Source: Bilifractor porci
GTDB lineage: Bacteria; Bacillota; Clostridia; Lachnospirales; Lachnospiraceae
Assembly (NCBI RefSeq): GCF_009696005.1
Contig: NZ_VUMV01000005.1
Coordinates: 124,001-188,000 of the forward strand
DNA length: 64,000 nucleotides
Direction: 5' to 3'
The position numbers and the translations under genes were made by a program. Positions 9,102 through 17,931 of the stretch are shown here, one piece after another. Numbering within the stretch: position 1 is the stretch's first letter; each line of letters begins with the position of its first letter. The notes under the pieces were generated by a model that did not search any database, was not told where the DNA came from, and was given only the letters and a program-made list of their open reading frames with translations.

Positions 9102-9138
9102 GGGGGTTATCCACAGAAGTTTTCTGTGGGTGGCTCCC
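9102..9138 (+). terminator. Hairpin downstream of rplQ
   Basis: GGG, then ATCCACAGAA, pairs with TTCTGTGGGT, then CCC, around a three- to four-base loop. The stem has only a G-U pair and a small bulge. It is followed by TTTGTCTTTGTCC rather than a clean U run. It closes the ribosomal operon just ahead of the lipid kinase and is either a weak terminator or a 3' processing structure. Confidence 0.55.
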
Positions 9139-9174
9139 TTTGTCTTTGTCCGACCGGTCAGGAGGAGTATGCAT

Positions 9175-10131
9175 GTGAAAAACAAACAGCTTCTTTTTGT
9201 CTATAATGAAAAATCCGGAAAAGGATCGATCCGCAATTATCTGGCGGACGTTGTAGATCTGTTTACCCAGAACGGCTTTGATGTCCTGACGCACCCCACA
9301 CAGTCCAGGGGAGACGCCGAACATTTTGTACAGGAACATGCCGGGGATGCGGACGCGGTTGTGTGCAGCGGAGGAGACGGCACGCTGGATGAGGTGGTGA
9401 ATGCCATTATGAATGTCAGACCCCATCTCCCGGTGGGATATATTCCCTCCGGCAGTACCAATGATTTTGCCACCAGTCTGTCTCTCTCCAAAAATCCGGT
9501 GGAGGCGGCCAGGGATATCATGGTGGGAGATATCTACCGCTGCGATGTGGGAGCCTTCAATGGAACTTATTTTGTCTATGTGGCTGCTTTCGGCCTTTTT
9601 ACGGATGTTTCCTATCAGACCGACCAGAACTTAAAAAATTCTCTCGGCTACCTCGCGTATATTCTGGAGGCAGGAAAGAGATTAATGAATATTCCTGTCT
9701 TTCATCTGCGGATCGAAGTGGAGGGACAGGTTCTGGAGGGAAATTACTGCTACGGGATGATTACCAACTCCCGTTCTGTCGGCGGTATGAAAAACATTAC
9801 CGGGAACGATATTGACATGAACGACGGGCTTTTTGAGGTTACCCTGGTTCACACGCCGGTTACTCCTCTGGATATGAACGAAATCGCGACTTCCATTCTG
9901 ACAGGCGATTATCACTCCAATCTTGTGGAAAATTTCAAGGCTGCAGCCGTTACCATAGAAGCAACCGGTGATATAGACTGGACGCTGGACGGAGAATACG
10001 GCGGAAAACACAGGGTGGCTGCGGTTGTCAACTGCCACAAAGCGCTGCGTCTGTATCTGAACCGGAGAAAATCAGTGCCGCTGGTAGAAAATCAGGCACC
10101 GCTGAAGGCTCTGGCAAAGACATTTGAATAA
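9175..10131 (+). CDS. Diacylglycerol/sphingosine kinase family protein (YegS/BmrU-like lipid kinase)
   Basis: A 318-residue protein of the DAGK catalytic-domain family, predicted to phosphorylate a lipid alcohol at the membrane. It has the N-terminal NEKSGKG motif, the nucleotide-binding VVCSGGDGTLDEVVNAIM motif near residue 60, and GYIPSGSTNDFA about 30 residues later. The C-terminal beta-rich half ends with a DGE motif (WTLDGEYGG). I chose GTG 9175 because GGAGGAG (9161-9167) is 7 nt away. In-frame ATG 9169 would leave only one base. Substrate cannot be told from sequence. Confidence 0.88.
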   Translation: MKNKQLLFVYNEKSGKGSIRNYLADVVDLFTQNGFDVLTHPTQSRGDAEHFVQEHAGDADAVVCSGGDGTLDEVVNAIMNVRPHLPVGYIPSGSTNDFATSLSLSKNPVEAARDIMVGDIYRCDVGAFNGTYFVYVAAFGLFTDVSYQTDQNLKNSLGYLAYILEAGKRLMNIPVFHLRIEVEGQVLEGNYCYGMITNSRSVGGMKNITGNDIDMNDGLFEVTLVHTPVTPLDMNEIATSILTGDYHSNLVENFKAAAVTIEATGDIDWTLDGEYGGKHRVAAVVNCHKALRLYLNRRKSVPLVENQAPLKALAKTFE

Positions 10132-10153
10132 ATGTTTTCCAGTGCAGAGAGGC

Positions 10154-10183
10154 TTGCCATTTTCTATGGGGTAAGAGTATAAT
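10154..10183 (+). promoter_or_regulatory. Promoter upstream of fba
   Basis: TTGCCA (10154-10159) and TATAAT (10178-10183) are 18 nt apart. A perfect small hairpin, CGTCAGG/CCTGACG (10189-10207), follows at the expected transcript start, and the aldolase ATG is about 130 nt downstream. Confidence 0.65.
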
Positions 10184-10314
10184 GGCTTCGTCAGGAGATG
10201 CCTGACGCGCTATATGCATAAGCCGGTGTGCAGCTTACGCTGCCGGACTTATACAGTGTACTGTCAAAAGCCGGATTAACCGGCGCAACTATTTCATCGA
10301 CAGGAGGATATATT

Positions 10315-11178
10315 ATGTTAGTATCAGCTGCGGAGATGCTGCGGAAGGCAAAGGAAGGCCATTATGCGGTTGGACAATTCAATATCAATAATCTGGAGTG
10401 GACAAAGGCTGTCCTCACCACCGCGGAGGAACTTCATTCACCTGTTATTCTGGGCGTGTCCATGGGCGCAGGAAAATATATGACGGGCTACAAGACCGTT
10501 GCCGCTATGGTAAAGGCGATGCACGATTCCCTTGGAATCACGGTTCCTGTCTGCCTGCATCTGGATCACGGCGATTATGATGCCGCAAAGGCATGCATCG
10601 AGGCAGGATTTACCTCTATTATGTTTGACGGATCCCACCTTCCCTTCGACGAGAATCTTGCCAAGACCACGGAGCTGATAGGCATTGCTCATTCCAAGGG
10701 AATGTCCATTGAGGCAGAGGTCGGAGCAATCGGCGGAGAGGAAGACGGCGTCATCGGCATGGGTGAGTGCGCGGATCCGAATGAGTGCAAGATGATTGCA
10801 GATCTGGGCGTGGATATGCTTGCGGCCGGAATCGGAAACATTCACGGCGTTTATCCGCCGGACTGGAAGGGACTCAGCTTCGAGACGCTGGATGCCATTC
10901 AGAAGCTGACCGGAAAGATGCCGCTGGTGCTTCACGGAGGCACAGGCATTCCGGATGATCAGATCAAAAAAGCAATTTCCCTGGGTGTTTCCAAAATCAA
11001 TGTGAATACCGAGTGTCAGCTTGTTTTTGCGGCAGCTACCAGAAAATACATCGAAGAAGGAAAAGACCAGAAGGGCAAGGGCTTTGATCCCAGAAAGCTT
11101 CTTCTTCCCGGAACCATCGCCATCGGAGACAAGGTAAAAGAGAAGATGGAACTCTTCGGATCTGTTGACAAGGCTTGA
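10315..11178 (+). CDS. fba: Class II fructose-1,6-bisphosphate aldolase
   Basis: A zinc-dependent glycolytic aldolase that splits fructose 1,6-bisphosphate to DHAP and glyceraldehyde 3-phosphate. The 287-residue protein has AVGQFNINNLEW near the start, the metal-ligand segment VCLHLDHGDYDAAKACIEAGFTSIMFDGSHLPFDEN, the catalytic EAEVGAIGGEEDG and the phosphate-binding PLVLHGGTGIPDDQIKKAISLGVSKINVNTE. I chose ATG 10315 because AGGAGGATAT lies directly upstream. The open frame reaches back to 10228, but that part resembles no aldolase. Confidence 0.95.
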   Translation: MLVSAAEMLRKAKEGHYAVGQFNINNLEWTKAVLTTAEELHSPVILGVSMGAGKYMTGYKTVAAMVKAMHDSLGITVPVCLHLDHGDYDAAKACIEAGFTSIMFDGSHLPFDENLAKTTELIGIAHSKGMSIEAEVGAIGGEEDGVIGMGECADPNECKMIADLGVDMLAAGIGNIHGVYPPDWKGLSFETLDAIQKLTGKMPLVLHGGTGIPDDQIKKAISLGVSKINVNTECQLVFAAATRKYIEEGKDQKGKGFDPRKLLLPGTIAIGDKVKEKMELFGSVDKA

Positions 11179-11201
11179 GTCTTAGAATTGCGGGAAAAGA
11201 C

Positions 11202-11230
11202 TTGCAATCTTTCCGGGGATGTGTTATTCT
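11202..11230 (+). promoter_or_regulatory. Promoter upstream of glutamine synthetase III
   Basis: TTGCAA (11202-11207) and TATTCT (11225-11230) are 17 nt apart with a TGT extended -10. The promoter lies upstream of the hairpin at 11260-11292, so a transcript from here would cross that terminator before reaching the glutamine synthetase gene. Confidence 0.5.
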
Positions 11231-11259
11231 CTGGGAAATTGCAGAGCAAAGATCAAGAC

Positions 11260-11295
11260 AAGGGCGTCCTAATAAAATAGGATGCCCTTTTCTGC
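11260..11295 (+). terminator. Intrinsic terminator between fba and glutamine synthetase
   Basis: AGGGCGTCCTA and TAGGATGCCCT form a stem with one internal G-U/mismatch around AATAAAA, followed by TTTTCTGCTTTT. It can end the fba transcript. Because a promoter-like pair lies just upstream, it may also act as a leader terminator. Confidence 0.75.
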
Positions 11296-11344
11296 TTTTC
11301 TCAGAAAAAGATAAGGAGGGACGGGGAATTCCCCGCAAATAGCT

Positions 11345-13459
11345 ATGGCAGACTATGTTAATGCAGCTGAAATATTCGGTGAGAATGTTTTCAATGACGC
11401 GGTCATGCAGGAACGCCTTCCCAAGAAGGTCTACGCAAAACTGAAAAAAATTATCAATGAGGGCGGAGACCTGGATCTGCCCACTGCGGACGTCATCGCA
11501 CACGAGATGAAGGAATGGGCGATCGAAAAGGGTGCGACTCATTATACGCACTGGTTCCAGCCGCTGACAGGGGTCACGGCAGAGAAGCATGACGCCTTTA
11601 TTACCTCTCCGCTTCCCAGCGGGAAGGTTCTCATGAGCTTTTCCGGAAAGGAATTGATCAAGGGCGAGCCGGACGCATCCTCTTTCCCTTCCGGCGGACT
11701 GCGGGCCACCTTCGAGGCCAGAGGCTATACCGCGTGGGACTGCACGTCCCCGGCTTTTGTACGCCAGGATGCGGGCGGAGCTCTGCTGTGCATCCCTACC
11801 GCTTTCTGCTCCTACACAGGAGAGGCGCTGGATCAGAAGACTCCTCTTCTCCGTTCCATGGAAGCGATTGACAAACAGGCAATCCGTCTGCTCCGTCTGT
11901 TCGGAAACACTACTTCCAGAAAGGTCACTCCTTCCGTCGGAGCAGAGCAGGAATATTTCCTGGTAGACGGGGAGAAGTTCCTGAAGAGAAAAGACCTGAT
12001 TTACACAGGGAGGACCCTGTTCGGTTCCATGCCTGCCAAGGGACAGGAGATGGACGACCACTACTTCGGCACCATCCGCCAGAGAATTATTTCCTTCATG
12101 AAGGACGTCAACACAGAGCTGTGGAAGATGGGCGTAACGGCCAAGACGCAGCATAACGAGGTGGCTCCGGCGCAGCATGAGCTTGCGGTTATCTACAGCG
12201 AGGCAAATCTTGCGGTAGACCAGAACCAGATGGTGATGCAGACGCTGAAGAGAGTTGCCTGCGAGCATGGGCTGAAATGCCTCCTGCATGAGAAGCCGTT
12301 TGACGGCGTCAACGGCTCCGGAAAACACAACAACTGGTCCCTGACCACCGATGACGGCATCAATCTTCTGGATCCCGGCAAGACGCCGCACGAGAACATC
12401 CAGTTCCTGTTGATTCTGTCCTGTATTGTCAAGGCGGTGGATGAGCATGCGGGTCTTCTCAGAGAGTCCGCGGCCGATCCCGGAAACGACCATCGTCTGG
12501 GAGCCAATGAGGCGCCGCCCGCAATTCTTTCCATGTTCCTGGGCGAGCAGCTGGAGGATGTGGTGGATCAGCTGGTAAGCACGGGAACGGCAACCAGCAG
12601 CAAAGAGGGAGAAGTCCTCAAGACAGGTGTCAAGAGCCTTCCGGATCTCTATAAGGATGCCACAGACCGGAACCGTACGTCGCCGTTCGCGTTCACCGGA
12701 AATAAATTTGAGTTCCGTATGGTAGGCTCCAGGGATTCAATCGCGGAGCCGAATACCGTCCTGAACGCCATCACCGCTGAGGCATTTGCGGATGCCTGTG
12801 ATGTCCTGGAAGCAGCAGACAACTTTGATGAGGCAGTTCATGACCTGATCAAGAAGAACTTCAGCGAGCACCAGAGGATCATCTTCAACGGAAACGGATA
12901 TTCCGATGCCTGGGTGGAAGAGGCGGAAAGACGCGGCCTCCCGAACCTGAAATCCATGGTAGAGGCGATTCCGGAGCTGGTCAGCGAGAAAAACGTCGCC
13001 ATGTTCGAGCGGTTCCATATTTTCTCAAAGACAGAGCTGGAATCCAGGGTAGAGGTCAAATACGAGAATTACGCCAAGACGATCAACATCGAGGCGAAGT
13101 CCATGATCAACATCGCCGGCAAACAGATTATCCCAGCGGTAATCGGATACACCACGACCCTGGCGGATTCCATTATCGCGGTAAAACAGGCGGGTGTGGA
13201 AGAGGTATCCGTGCAGACAGAGCTTCTGCAGAAGACCAGCACACTGCTGAAGGAAGCGGAAGACGCGCTGAAGAATCTCACTGCCCTGGATGAAAAGGCA
13301 GAGTCGATGGAAGAGGGCGAGGAGCAGGCAAAATATTATCATGACACGATTACACCTGCCATGGCAGCGCTCCGGAAACCCTGTGATGAGCTGGAGAAGA
13401 TTGTCGATAAGAATGCGTGGCCGATGCCCTCTTACGGCGATCTGATGTTCGAGGTATAA
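11345..13459 (+). CDS. Glutamine synthetase, type III
   Basis: Makes glutamine from glutamate, ammonia and ATP. At 704 residues it matches the long type III (GlnN) family and not the 440-470-residue type I. Landmarks are ATHYTHWFQPLTG, SFPSGGLRATFEARGYTAWDCTSPAF near residue 120, VGAEQEYFLVD (metal-binding), NEVAPAQHELA, and NGSGKHNNWSL. A C-terminal helical extension is rich in Glu/Lys. The start at ATG 11345 is preceded by AAGGAGGGACG. Regulation may involve the leader hairpin upstream. Confidence 0.95.
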   Translation: MADYVNAAEIFGENVFNDAVMQERLPKKVYAKLKKIINEGGDLDLPTADVIAHEMKEWAIEKGATHYTHWFQPLTGVTAEKHDAFITSPLPSGKVLMSFSGKELIKGEPDASSFPSGGLRATFEARGYTAWDCTSPAFVRQDAGGALLCIPTAFCSYTGEALDQKTPLLRSMEAIDKQAIRLLRLFGNTTSRKVTPSVGAEQEYFLVDGEKFLKRKDLIYTGRTLFGSMPAKGQEMDDHYFGTIRQRIISFMKDVNTELWKMGVTAKTQHNEVAPAQHELAVIYSEANLAVDQNQMVMQTLKRVACEHGLKCLLHEKPFDGVNGSGKHNNWSLTTDDGINLLDPGKTPHENIQFLLILSCIVKAVDEHAGLLRESAADPGNDHRLGANEAPPAILSMFLGEQLEDVVDQLVSTGTATSSKEGEVLKTGVKSLPDLYKDATDRNRTSPFAFTGNKFEFRMVGSRDSIAEPNTVLNAITAEAFADACDVLEAADNFDEAVHDLIKKNFSEHQRIIFNGNGYSDAWVEEAERRGLPNLKSMVEAIPELVSEKNVAMFERFHIFSKTELESRVEVKYENYAKTINIEAKSMINIAGKQIIPAVIGYTTTLADSIIAVKQAGVEEVSVQTELLQKTSTLLKEAEDALKNLTALDEKAESMEEGEEQAKYYHDTITPAMAALRKPCDELEKIVDKNAWPMPSYGDLMFEV

Positions 13460-13510
13460 AGATCTGCATGCCCCGTGCGCGGGGCTTATTAGGACAGACA
13501 GAAGTTTCTG

Positions 13511-13553
13511 CGCTGCCGGGCTCTTTACTGGAGCCCGGCAGCGCTGTGTTTCT
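13511..13553 (+). terminator. Terminator after glutamine synthetase
   Basis: CGCTGCCGGGCTC and GAGCCCGGCAGCG form a perfect 13-bp GC-rich hairpin with a short loop, followed by TGTGTTTCTCTT. A smaller GCCCCGTGCGCGGGGC hairpin lies before it at about 13470-13486. Confidence 0.7.
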
Positions 13554-13636
13554 CTTCTGCCAGGGTGCCGCATTTCATGCGCAGAGGTTTCCGCTCTGTG
13601 GGGGATTGCGGCATTCTTTTATAAAATTGCAAAAAA

Positions 13637-13685
13637 AGTCCTTTCATTTTTGTGCAGTTTCGATTAAAATATAGAAGGACTGCAC
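13637..13685 (+). promoter_or_regulatory. Promoter with overlapping inverted repeats ahead of the CdaR-like regulator
   Basis: TTTCAT (13642-13647) and TAAAAT (13665-13670) are 17 nt apart. Two perfect inverted repeats frame this promoter: AGTCCTT/AAGGACT (13637-13643 and 13675-13681) and GTGCAGT/ACTGCAC (13652-13658 and 13679-13685). Such a layout suggests operator sites for autoregulation by the downstream HTH protein. That is an inference. Confidence 0.5.
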
Positions 13686-13753
13686 GAATATCTGTATAAA
13701 AAGGCAATAGAATCTGTGCAGAGATGTAGCTTAAAATGAAAGAAGGTTTGACT

Positions 13754-14842
13754 ATGATTTCGAATCAGATCCTGCAGAATACTCTGGATGGTTTCAAGAA
13801 CATCACAAAAATGGACTTCGGCATTTACGACATGGAAGGAAAACTGCTGGTGTCCACCTCGGACGATCTGGAGACAGGAAAGGCGGAAATCCTTAATTTT
13901 GCGCAGTCTCCGGCAGATTCCCAGACGATTCGGAACATCCAGTTCTTCAAGGTATATGATGAACACCAGCTGGAATATATTCTGCTGGCGTGCGGAGACG
14001 GGGATGAAAGTCTGCTGGCCGGAAAGATGGCCACCTTTCAGCTTCAGAGCCTGCTGACAGCCTATAAGGAGCGGTTTGATAAGGACAACTTTATCAAGAA
14101 CCTGCTTCTGGATAATCTTCTTCTGGTGGACATTTATAACCGGGCAAAGAAGCTTCATATACCCGTGGATGCCCGCAGGGTGGTTCTTATTCTTGAGACG
14201 CCGCCGGATACCGACCAGGGCGCGCTGGACAATGTGAAGGGGATGTTCAGCAGCAAGAGCGGGGATTTTGTCACGGCCATTGATGAGAAAAACATCATCA
14301 TCGTCAAGGAGATCGCTCCCGGCGACGACGCCAGGCAGGTGGACAAAATTGCGGAGTCCGTTCTGGATGTGCTCGGCAGGAGCCCGGAAAATAAAACCCA
14401 TATCGCCTACGGAACCATTGTAAAGGAATTGAAAGAGGTTTCCCGTTCCTACAAAGAGGCGCGCATGGCACTGGATGTGGGGAAGATTTTCTTTGAGGAG
14501 AGAGATGTCATTGCCTACAGCAAGCTTGGAATCGGACGGCTGATCTATCAGCTTCCTATTCCGCTGTGCAAAATGTTTCTGAAGGAAATTTTTGCGAACA
14601 AATCGCCGGATGATTTCGACGAGGAAACGCTTACAACCATTAACAAGTTCTTCGAGAACAACCTGAATGTCTCAGAGACATCCAGGCAGCTGTACATTCA
14701 CCGTAACACCCTGGTTTACCGGCTGGACAAGCTGCAGAAGAGCACCGGGCTGGATCTCCGGGTTTTTGAGGACGCTATTACCTTCAAGATCGCGCTGATG
14801 GTTGTAAAATACATGAAGTATATGGAAACACTGGATTATTAA
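13754..14842 (+). CDS. CdaR/PucR-type transcriptional regulator
   Basis: A 362-residue protein. The N-terminal part (about residues 1-130) looks like a sensory domain found in CdaR-like sugar-acid regulators. A middle GGDEF-like/CdaR region follows. The last 60 residues are a PucR-type helix-turn-helix: NLNVSETSRQLYIHRNTLVYRLDKLQKSTGLDLR. This family binds DNA and responds to small metabolites; the effector here is unknown. I prefer ATG 13754, with AGAAGG at 13741-13746, to in-frame ATG 13736, which has no ribosome site. It stands alone between glutamine synthetase and ftsE. Confidence 0.82.
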   Translation: MISNQILQNTLDGFKNITKMDFGIYDMEGKLLVSTSDDLETGKAEILNFAQSPADSQTIRNIQFFKVYDEHQLEYILLACGDGDESLLAGKMATFQLQSLLTAYKERFDKDNFIKNLLLDNLLLVDIYNRAKKLHIPVDARRVVLILETPPDTDQGALDNVKGMFSSKSGDFVTAIDEKNIIIVKEIAPGDDARQVDKIAESVLDVLGRSPENKTHIAYGTIVKELKEVSRSYKEARMALDVGKIFFEERDVIAYSKLGIGRLIYQLPIPLCKMFLKEIFANKSPDDFDEETLTTINKFFENNLNVSETSRQLYIHRNTLVYRLDKLQKSTGLDLRVFEDAITFKIALMVVKYMKYMETLDY

Positions 14843-14878
14843 GGGGAACCAGCGTGGAAGTTTTACGGGAGGAGTAGA

Positions 14879-15565
14879 ATGATTACACTTGACGATGTGG
14901 TGATGGTGTATGAGAAGGGTACACAGCCTGCCATAGATCATGTATCTCTGAACATTGAAAAGGGGGAATTTGTTTTTGTTGTGGGAAACAGCGGTTCCGG
15001 GAAGACTACCATGGTAGAGCTTCTTCTGAAGGAGCTGAATCCTACTTCGGGAAGCATTTATGTGAACGGAAAGGAACTGAACCGGCTGCACGGAAACAGT
15101 ATCGCAAAGTACCGCCGCGGGATTGGTGTCGTGTTCCAGGATTTCCGTCTTCTGAAGGACAGGAATGTTTACGAAAATGTGGCCTTTGCGCAGCGCGTTA
15201 TTGAAAAGCCCAACCGGGTGATCAAGAAACGTGTCCCGGAGGTGCTGACACTGGTCGGCCTGGCGGACAAATACCGCTCGTATCCGAGAGAACTCTCCGG
15301 AGGAGAGCAGCAGCGTGTCGCCCTGGCAAGGGCGCTGGTCAACCGCCCGAACATTCTTCTGGCGGACGAGCCGACAGGTAATCTGGATCCCAGAAATTCG
15401 GAGGAGATCATGCGTCTCCTGGAGGAAATCAACATGCGCGGCACAACCGTCCTGGTTGTTACGCACAACCGCGAAATCGTAAACATGATGAAGAAACGTG
15501 TCATCCGGCTGCGGAAGGGCGTCATAGTAAGCGACGAAAAAGAGGGTGGTTATATTGAAGATTAG
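14879..15565 (+). CDS. ftsE: Cell division ATP-binding protein FtsE
   Basis: FtsE is the ATPase partner of FtsX and links cell division to peptidoglycan hydrolase activation at the membrane. The 228-residue ABC protein has Walker A GNSGSGKTT, the signature ELSGGEQQRVALARAL, Walker B ILLADEPTGNLD and the H-loop VVTHNREIV. GGGAGGAGTAG precedes the ATG. The gene overlaps the ftsX start, so the pair is translationally coupled. Confidence 0.96.
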   Translation: MITLDDVVMVYEKGTQPAIDHVSLNIEKGEFVFVVGNSGSGKTTMVELLLKELNPTSGSIYVNGKELNRLHGNSIAKYRRGIGVVFQDFRLLKDRNVYENVAFAQRVIEKPNRVIKKRVPEVLTLVGLADKYRSYPRELSGGEQQRVALARALVNRPNILLADEPTGNLDPRNSEEIMRLLEEINMRGTTVLVVTHNREIVNMMKKRVIRLRKGVIVSDEKEGGYIED

Positions 15566-16475
15566 AAGTGTAGGTTATAATACCGCCCAGGGCTTTAAGA
15601 ATATCGGACGGAACAAGATGTTTTCACTTGCTTCGGTTGCTACGATGGCGGCATGTATTTTTATTTTCGGCCTGTTTTTCTCTATTGTTTTGAATTTTTC
15701 GTATGTCCTCCGGAACGTGGAAACGAACGTGGGCATTACCGTATTTTTTGATGAGGGTCTGGATCAGGCGTCTATCGACAAAATCGGTTCGTCGATCAGC
15801 GCACGGACTGATCTCGTTTCCGAGATGCGTTACATCTCCGCGGACGACGCGTGGGATTATTTCGCGGACAAGTATTTTGAAGGCAACGAGGCTGCTGCCG
15901 AGGGCTGGAAGAACAACAATGACAACCCGCTGGCAAATTCCGCTCATTTTGCGGTTTATCCGAATAAAATCGAGCAGCAGGATGAGCTGGTTTCCTATAT
16001 TGAACAGCTGCAGGGCGTCCGTCAGGTAAACCGCTCCCAGCAGGCGCAGACGACGCTTTCGGTCATGAACCGTCTGATCGCGATTCTTTCTGTTATTATC
16101 ATGTTGATTCTGCTGGTGGTTTCCGGCTTCCTGATCAGCAATACCGTCAGTATCGGTATTTCTGTCCGGAAGGAAGAAATCGGGATTATGAAGCTGATCG
16201 GCGCGACCAACGCGTTTGTGCGGATGCCGTTTATCCTGGAGGGACTGCTGATCGGCCTGATCGGCGCGGCGATTCCGCTGGTTATCATCTATTTCCTGTA
16301 TAATTCCGCGGTGAACTATGTTCTCTCCAGGTTCAGTATTCTGCAGAACCTGATGAACGGACTTCTGCCGGTCAACCATGTATACCGGCTGCTGCTTCCG
16401 GTCGGACTGATACTGGGAATGGGAATCGGATTGATTGCCTCCGCCGTAACGATCCGGAAACATCTGAAGGTATGA
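15555..16475 (+). CDS. ftsX: Cell division protein FtsX
   Basis: Membrane partner of FtsE. The 306-residue protein has the family layout: a short basic N-terminus (GFKNIGRNKMFSLASVATMAACIFIFGLFFSI as first membrane segment), a roughly 120-residue extracytoplasmic loop, and three C-terminal membrane segments with the VRKEEIGIMKLIGATNAFVRMPF motif. I chose TTG 15555, with AGAGGG at 15541-15546 as ribosome site. In-frame GTG 15546 has no spacing to that site but cannot be excluded. It overlaps ftsE by 11 nt. Confidence 0.94.
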   Translation: MKIRSVGYNTAQGFKNIGRNKMFSLASVATMAACIFIFGLFFSIVLNFSYVLRNVETNVGITVFFDEGLDQASIDKIGSSISARTDLVSEMRYISADDAWDYFADKYFEGNEAAAEGWKNNNDNPLANSAHFAVYPNKIEQQDELVSYIEQLQGVRQVNRSQQAQTTLSVMNRLIAILSVIIMLILLVVSGFLISNTVSIGISVRKEEIGIMKLIGATNAFVRMPFILEGLLIGLIGAAIPLVIIYFLYNSAVNYVLSRFSILQNLMNGLLPVNHVYRLLLPVGLILGMGIGLIASAVTIRKHLKV

Positions 16476-16516
16476 GGCGGAAAAACGTCCGATAAAACAG
16501 AAAAACGAGAAGGGAA

Positions 16517-16555
16517 AACCCTGTTTCTTCTATCCGGAAGGAGCAGGGTATTTTT
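16517..16555 (+). terminator. Terminator-like hairpin between ftsX and ctp
   Basis: ACCCTG and CAGGGT pair, with TTCTTC facing GAAGGA inside, followed by ATTTTT. It lies immediately upstream of the ribosome site of the protease gene. Confidence 0.55.
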
Positions 16556-16572
16556 GGCAGGAGGCATCTGGC

Positions 16573-17931
16573 ATGAGCGGCAGCGGTGAGGCACAGCAGG
16601 AAAAAGACATAAAAATCCCGGAGCAGGAGGCAGATGCGGGCGGCAGCCGCCCGCAGGAAATGACCGGTTCGGAGAAAAACGAGGAGAAGCAGGAGGCAAA
16701 AGAAAAGAAACGGAAGGGAAGGCTTCACTGGAAATCCTTTCTGGCAGGAATTCTGGCTGCAGCCGCGGGGATGTCCGCGGCTGCCGGGGTCTGGCTGTTT
16801 TTCCCGCTCTCGGCGTCGCCGGAGAAGCCGGACAGTCTGGGAACCATGAAAAAGATCAGCGAGATGGTACGGACGATCCAGGCTCACTACTACGGGGACA
16901 TCAGCAATTCCGAGCTTACGGAAAATATGATGAGCGGCCTGGTCAGCGGCCTGGGGGACAAATATTCCGCCTACTACTCGGAGGAAGAGTACAGTGAGGT
17001 CCGCCTGGCCAACAAGGGATATACCAGGGGAATCGGAATATCGCTGGCGCAGAAGGATGACGGCAGTCTCTACATCGTCTATGTGCAGGCGGATTCCCCG
17101 GCGGCCCAGGCGGGACTTCAGGAAAATGACGTCCTGACAGCGATTAACGGCCAGAATCTGGACGGATACTCTGTCTCGGAAGCCGTGGCGCTGGTCCAGG
17201 ACGCAGAAGATGACAAGGTTACCGTCAGCTTTACCAGAGAGGGCACAGACGGGGAGCAGACGGTTTCCATGGAAAAAAGCGATATTGAGATCTACTCCGT
17301 CGCCGGAGGAATGCTCAAGGAGGACAGCAGGGTCGGGTATATCCAGATCTCCAAATTTAACGGGACTACATCCGACCAGTTTAAAGAAATTTACGACGGC
17401 CTGCAGGAAAAGGGGATGAAAGCCCTGATTCTGGATCTGCGGGACAACCCGGGCGGACAGGTTTCCGGCTGCTGTGATGTACTGGAGCAGATTCTGCCGA
17501 AGGGCGTGATTGTCTATGAAAAGGATAAAGACGGACCCGAGCAGACACGGGACTGTGACGGGAAAACACCGATCGAGATACCGCTGGCAGTCCTGGTAAA
17601 TAAAAACACAGCCAGCGCGTCCGAAATTTTTACAGGCGCCGTGCAGGACTACGGGGTCGGCACGGTAATCGGAACCCAGACATACGGCAAGGGAATCGAG
17701 CAGAAATCCTATACCCTGTCGGACGGAAGCGTGGTCAAACTGACAACGACCCATTATTTTACGCCGGATCACCGGGATATTAACGGGGTCGGGATCACAC
17801 CGGATATTGTTGTAGAAAACCAGGAAGACTCGGATACCGATGAGCAATTTGAAAAGGCGCTGGATACCGTGCAGGGCCAGATCGGAGACGACGGTTCCTC
17901 CGAGAGCCAGAAAAAAACAGGAGACGCGTGA
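16573..17931 (+). CDS. S41 family carboxy-terminal processing protease
   Basis: A 452-residue membrane-anchored protease of the CtpA/CtpB type. Residues 1-50 are a charged cytoplasmic tail and 53-78 a single membrane segment. A PDZ domain with the [45 protein letters not shown] region follows, then the S41 catalytic core. Core motifs are [12 protein letters not shown], the nucleophile region [17 protein letters not shown], and the catalytic Lys in TQTYGKG. CAGGAGG lies about 9 nt before ATG 16573. The ftsEX-ctp neighbourhood suggests envelope or division roles. Its stop overlaps the uvrB start by one base. Confidence 0.93.
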   Translation: MSGSGEAQQEKDIKIPEQEADAGGSRPQEMTGSEKNEEKQEAKEKKRKGRLHWKSFLAGILAAAAGMSAAAGVWLFFPLSASPEKPDSLGTMKKISEMVRTIQAHYYGDISNSELTENMMSGLVSGLGDKYSAYYSEEEYSEVRLANKGYTRGIGISLAQKDDGSLYIVYVQADSPAAQAGLQENDVLTAINGQNLDGYSVSEAVALVQDAEDDKVTVSFTREGTDGEQTVSMEKSDIEIYSVAGGMLKEDSRVGYIQISKFNGTTSDQFKEIYDGLQEKGMKALILDLRDNPGGQVSGCCDVLEQILPKGVIVYEKDKDGPEQTRDCDGKTPIEIPLAVLVNKNTASASEIFTGAVQDYGVGTVIGTQTYGKGIEQKSYTLSDGSVVKLTTTHYFTPDHRDINGVGITPDIVVENQEDSDTDEQFEKALDTVQGQIGDDGSSESQKKTGDA

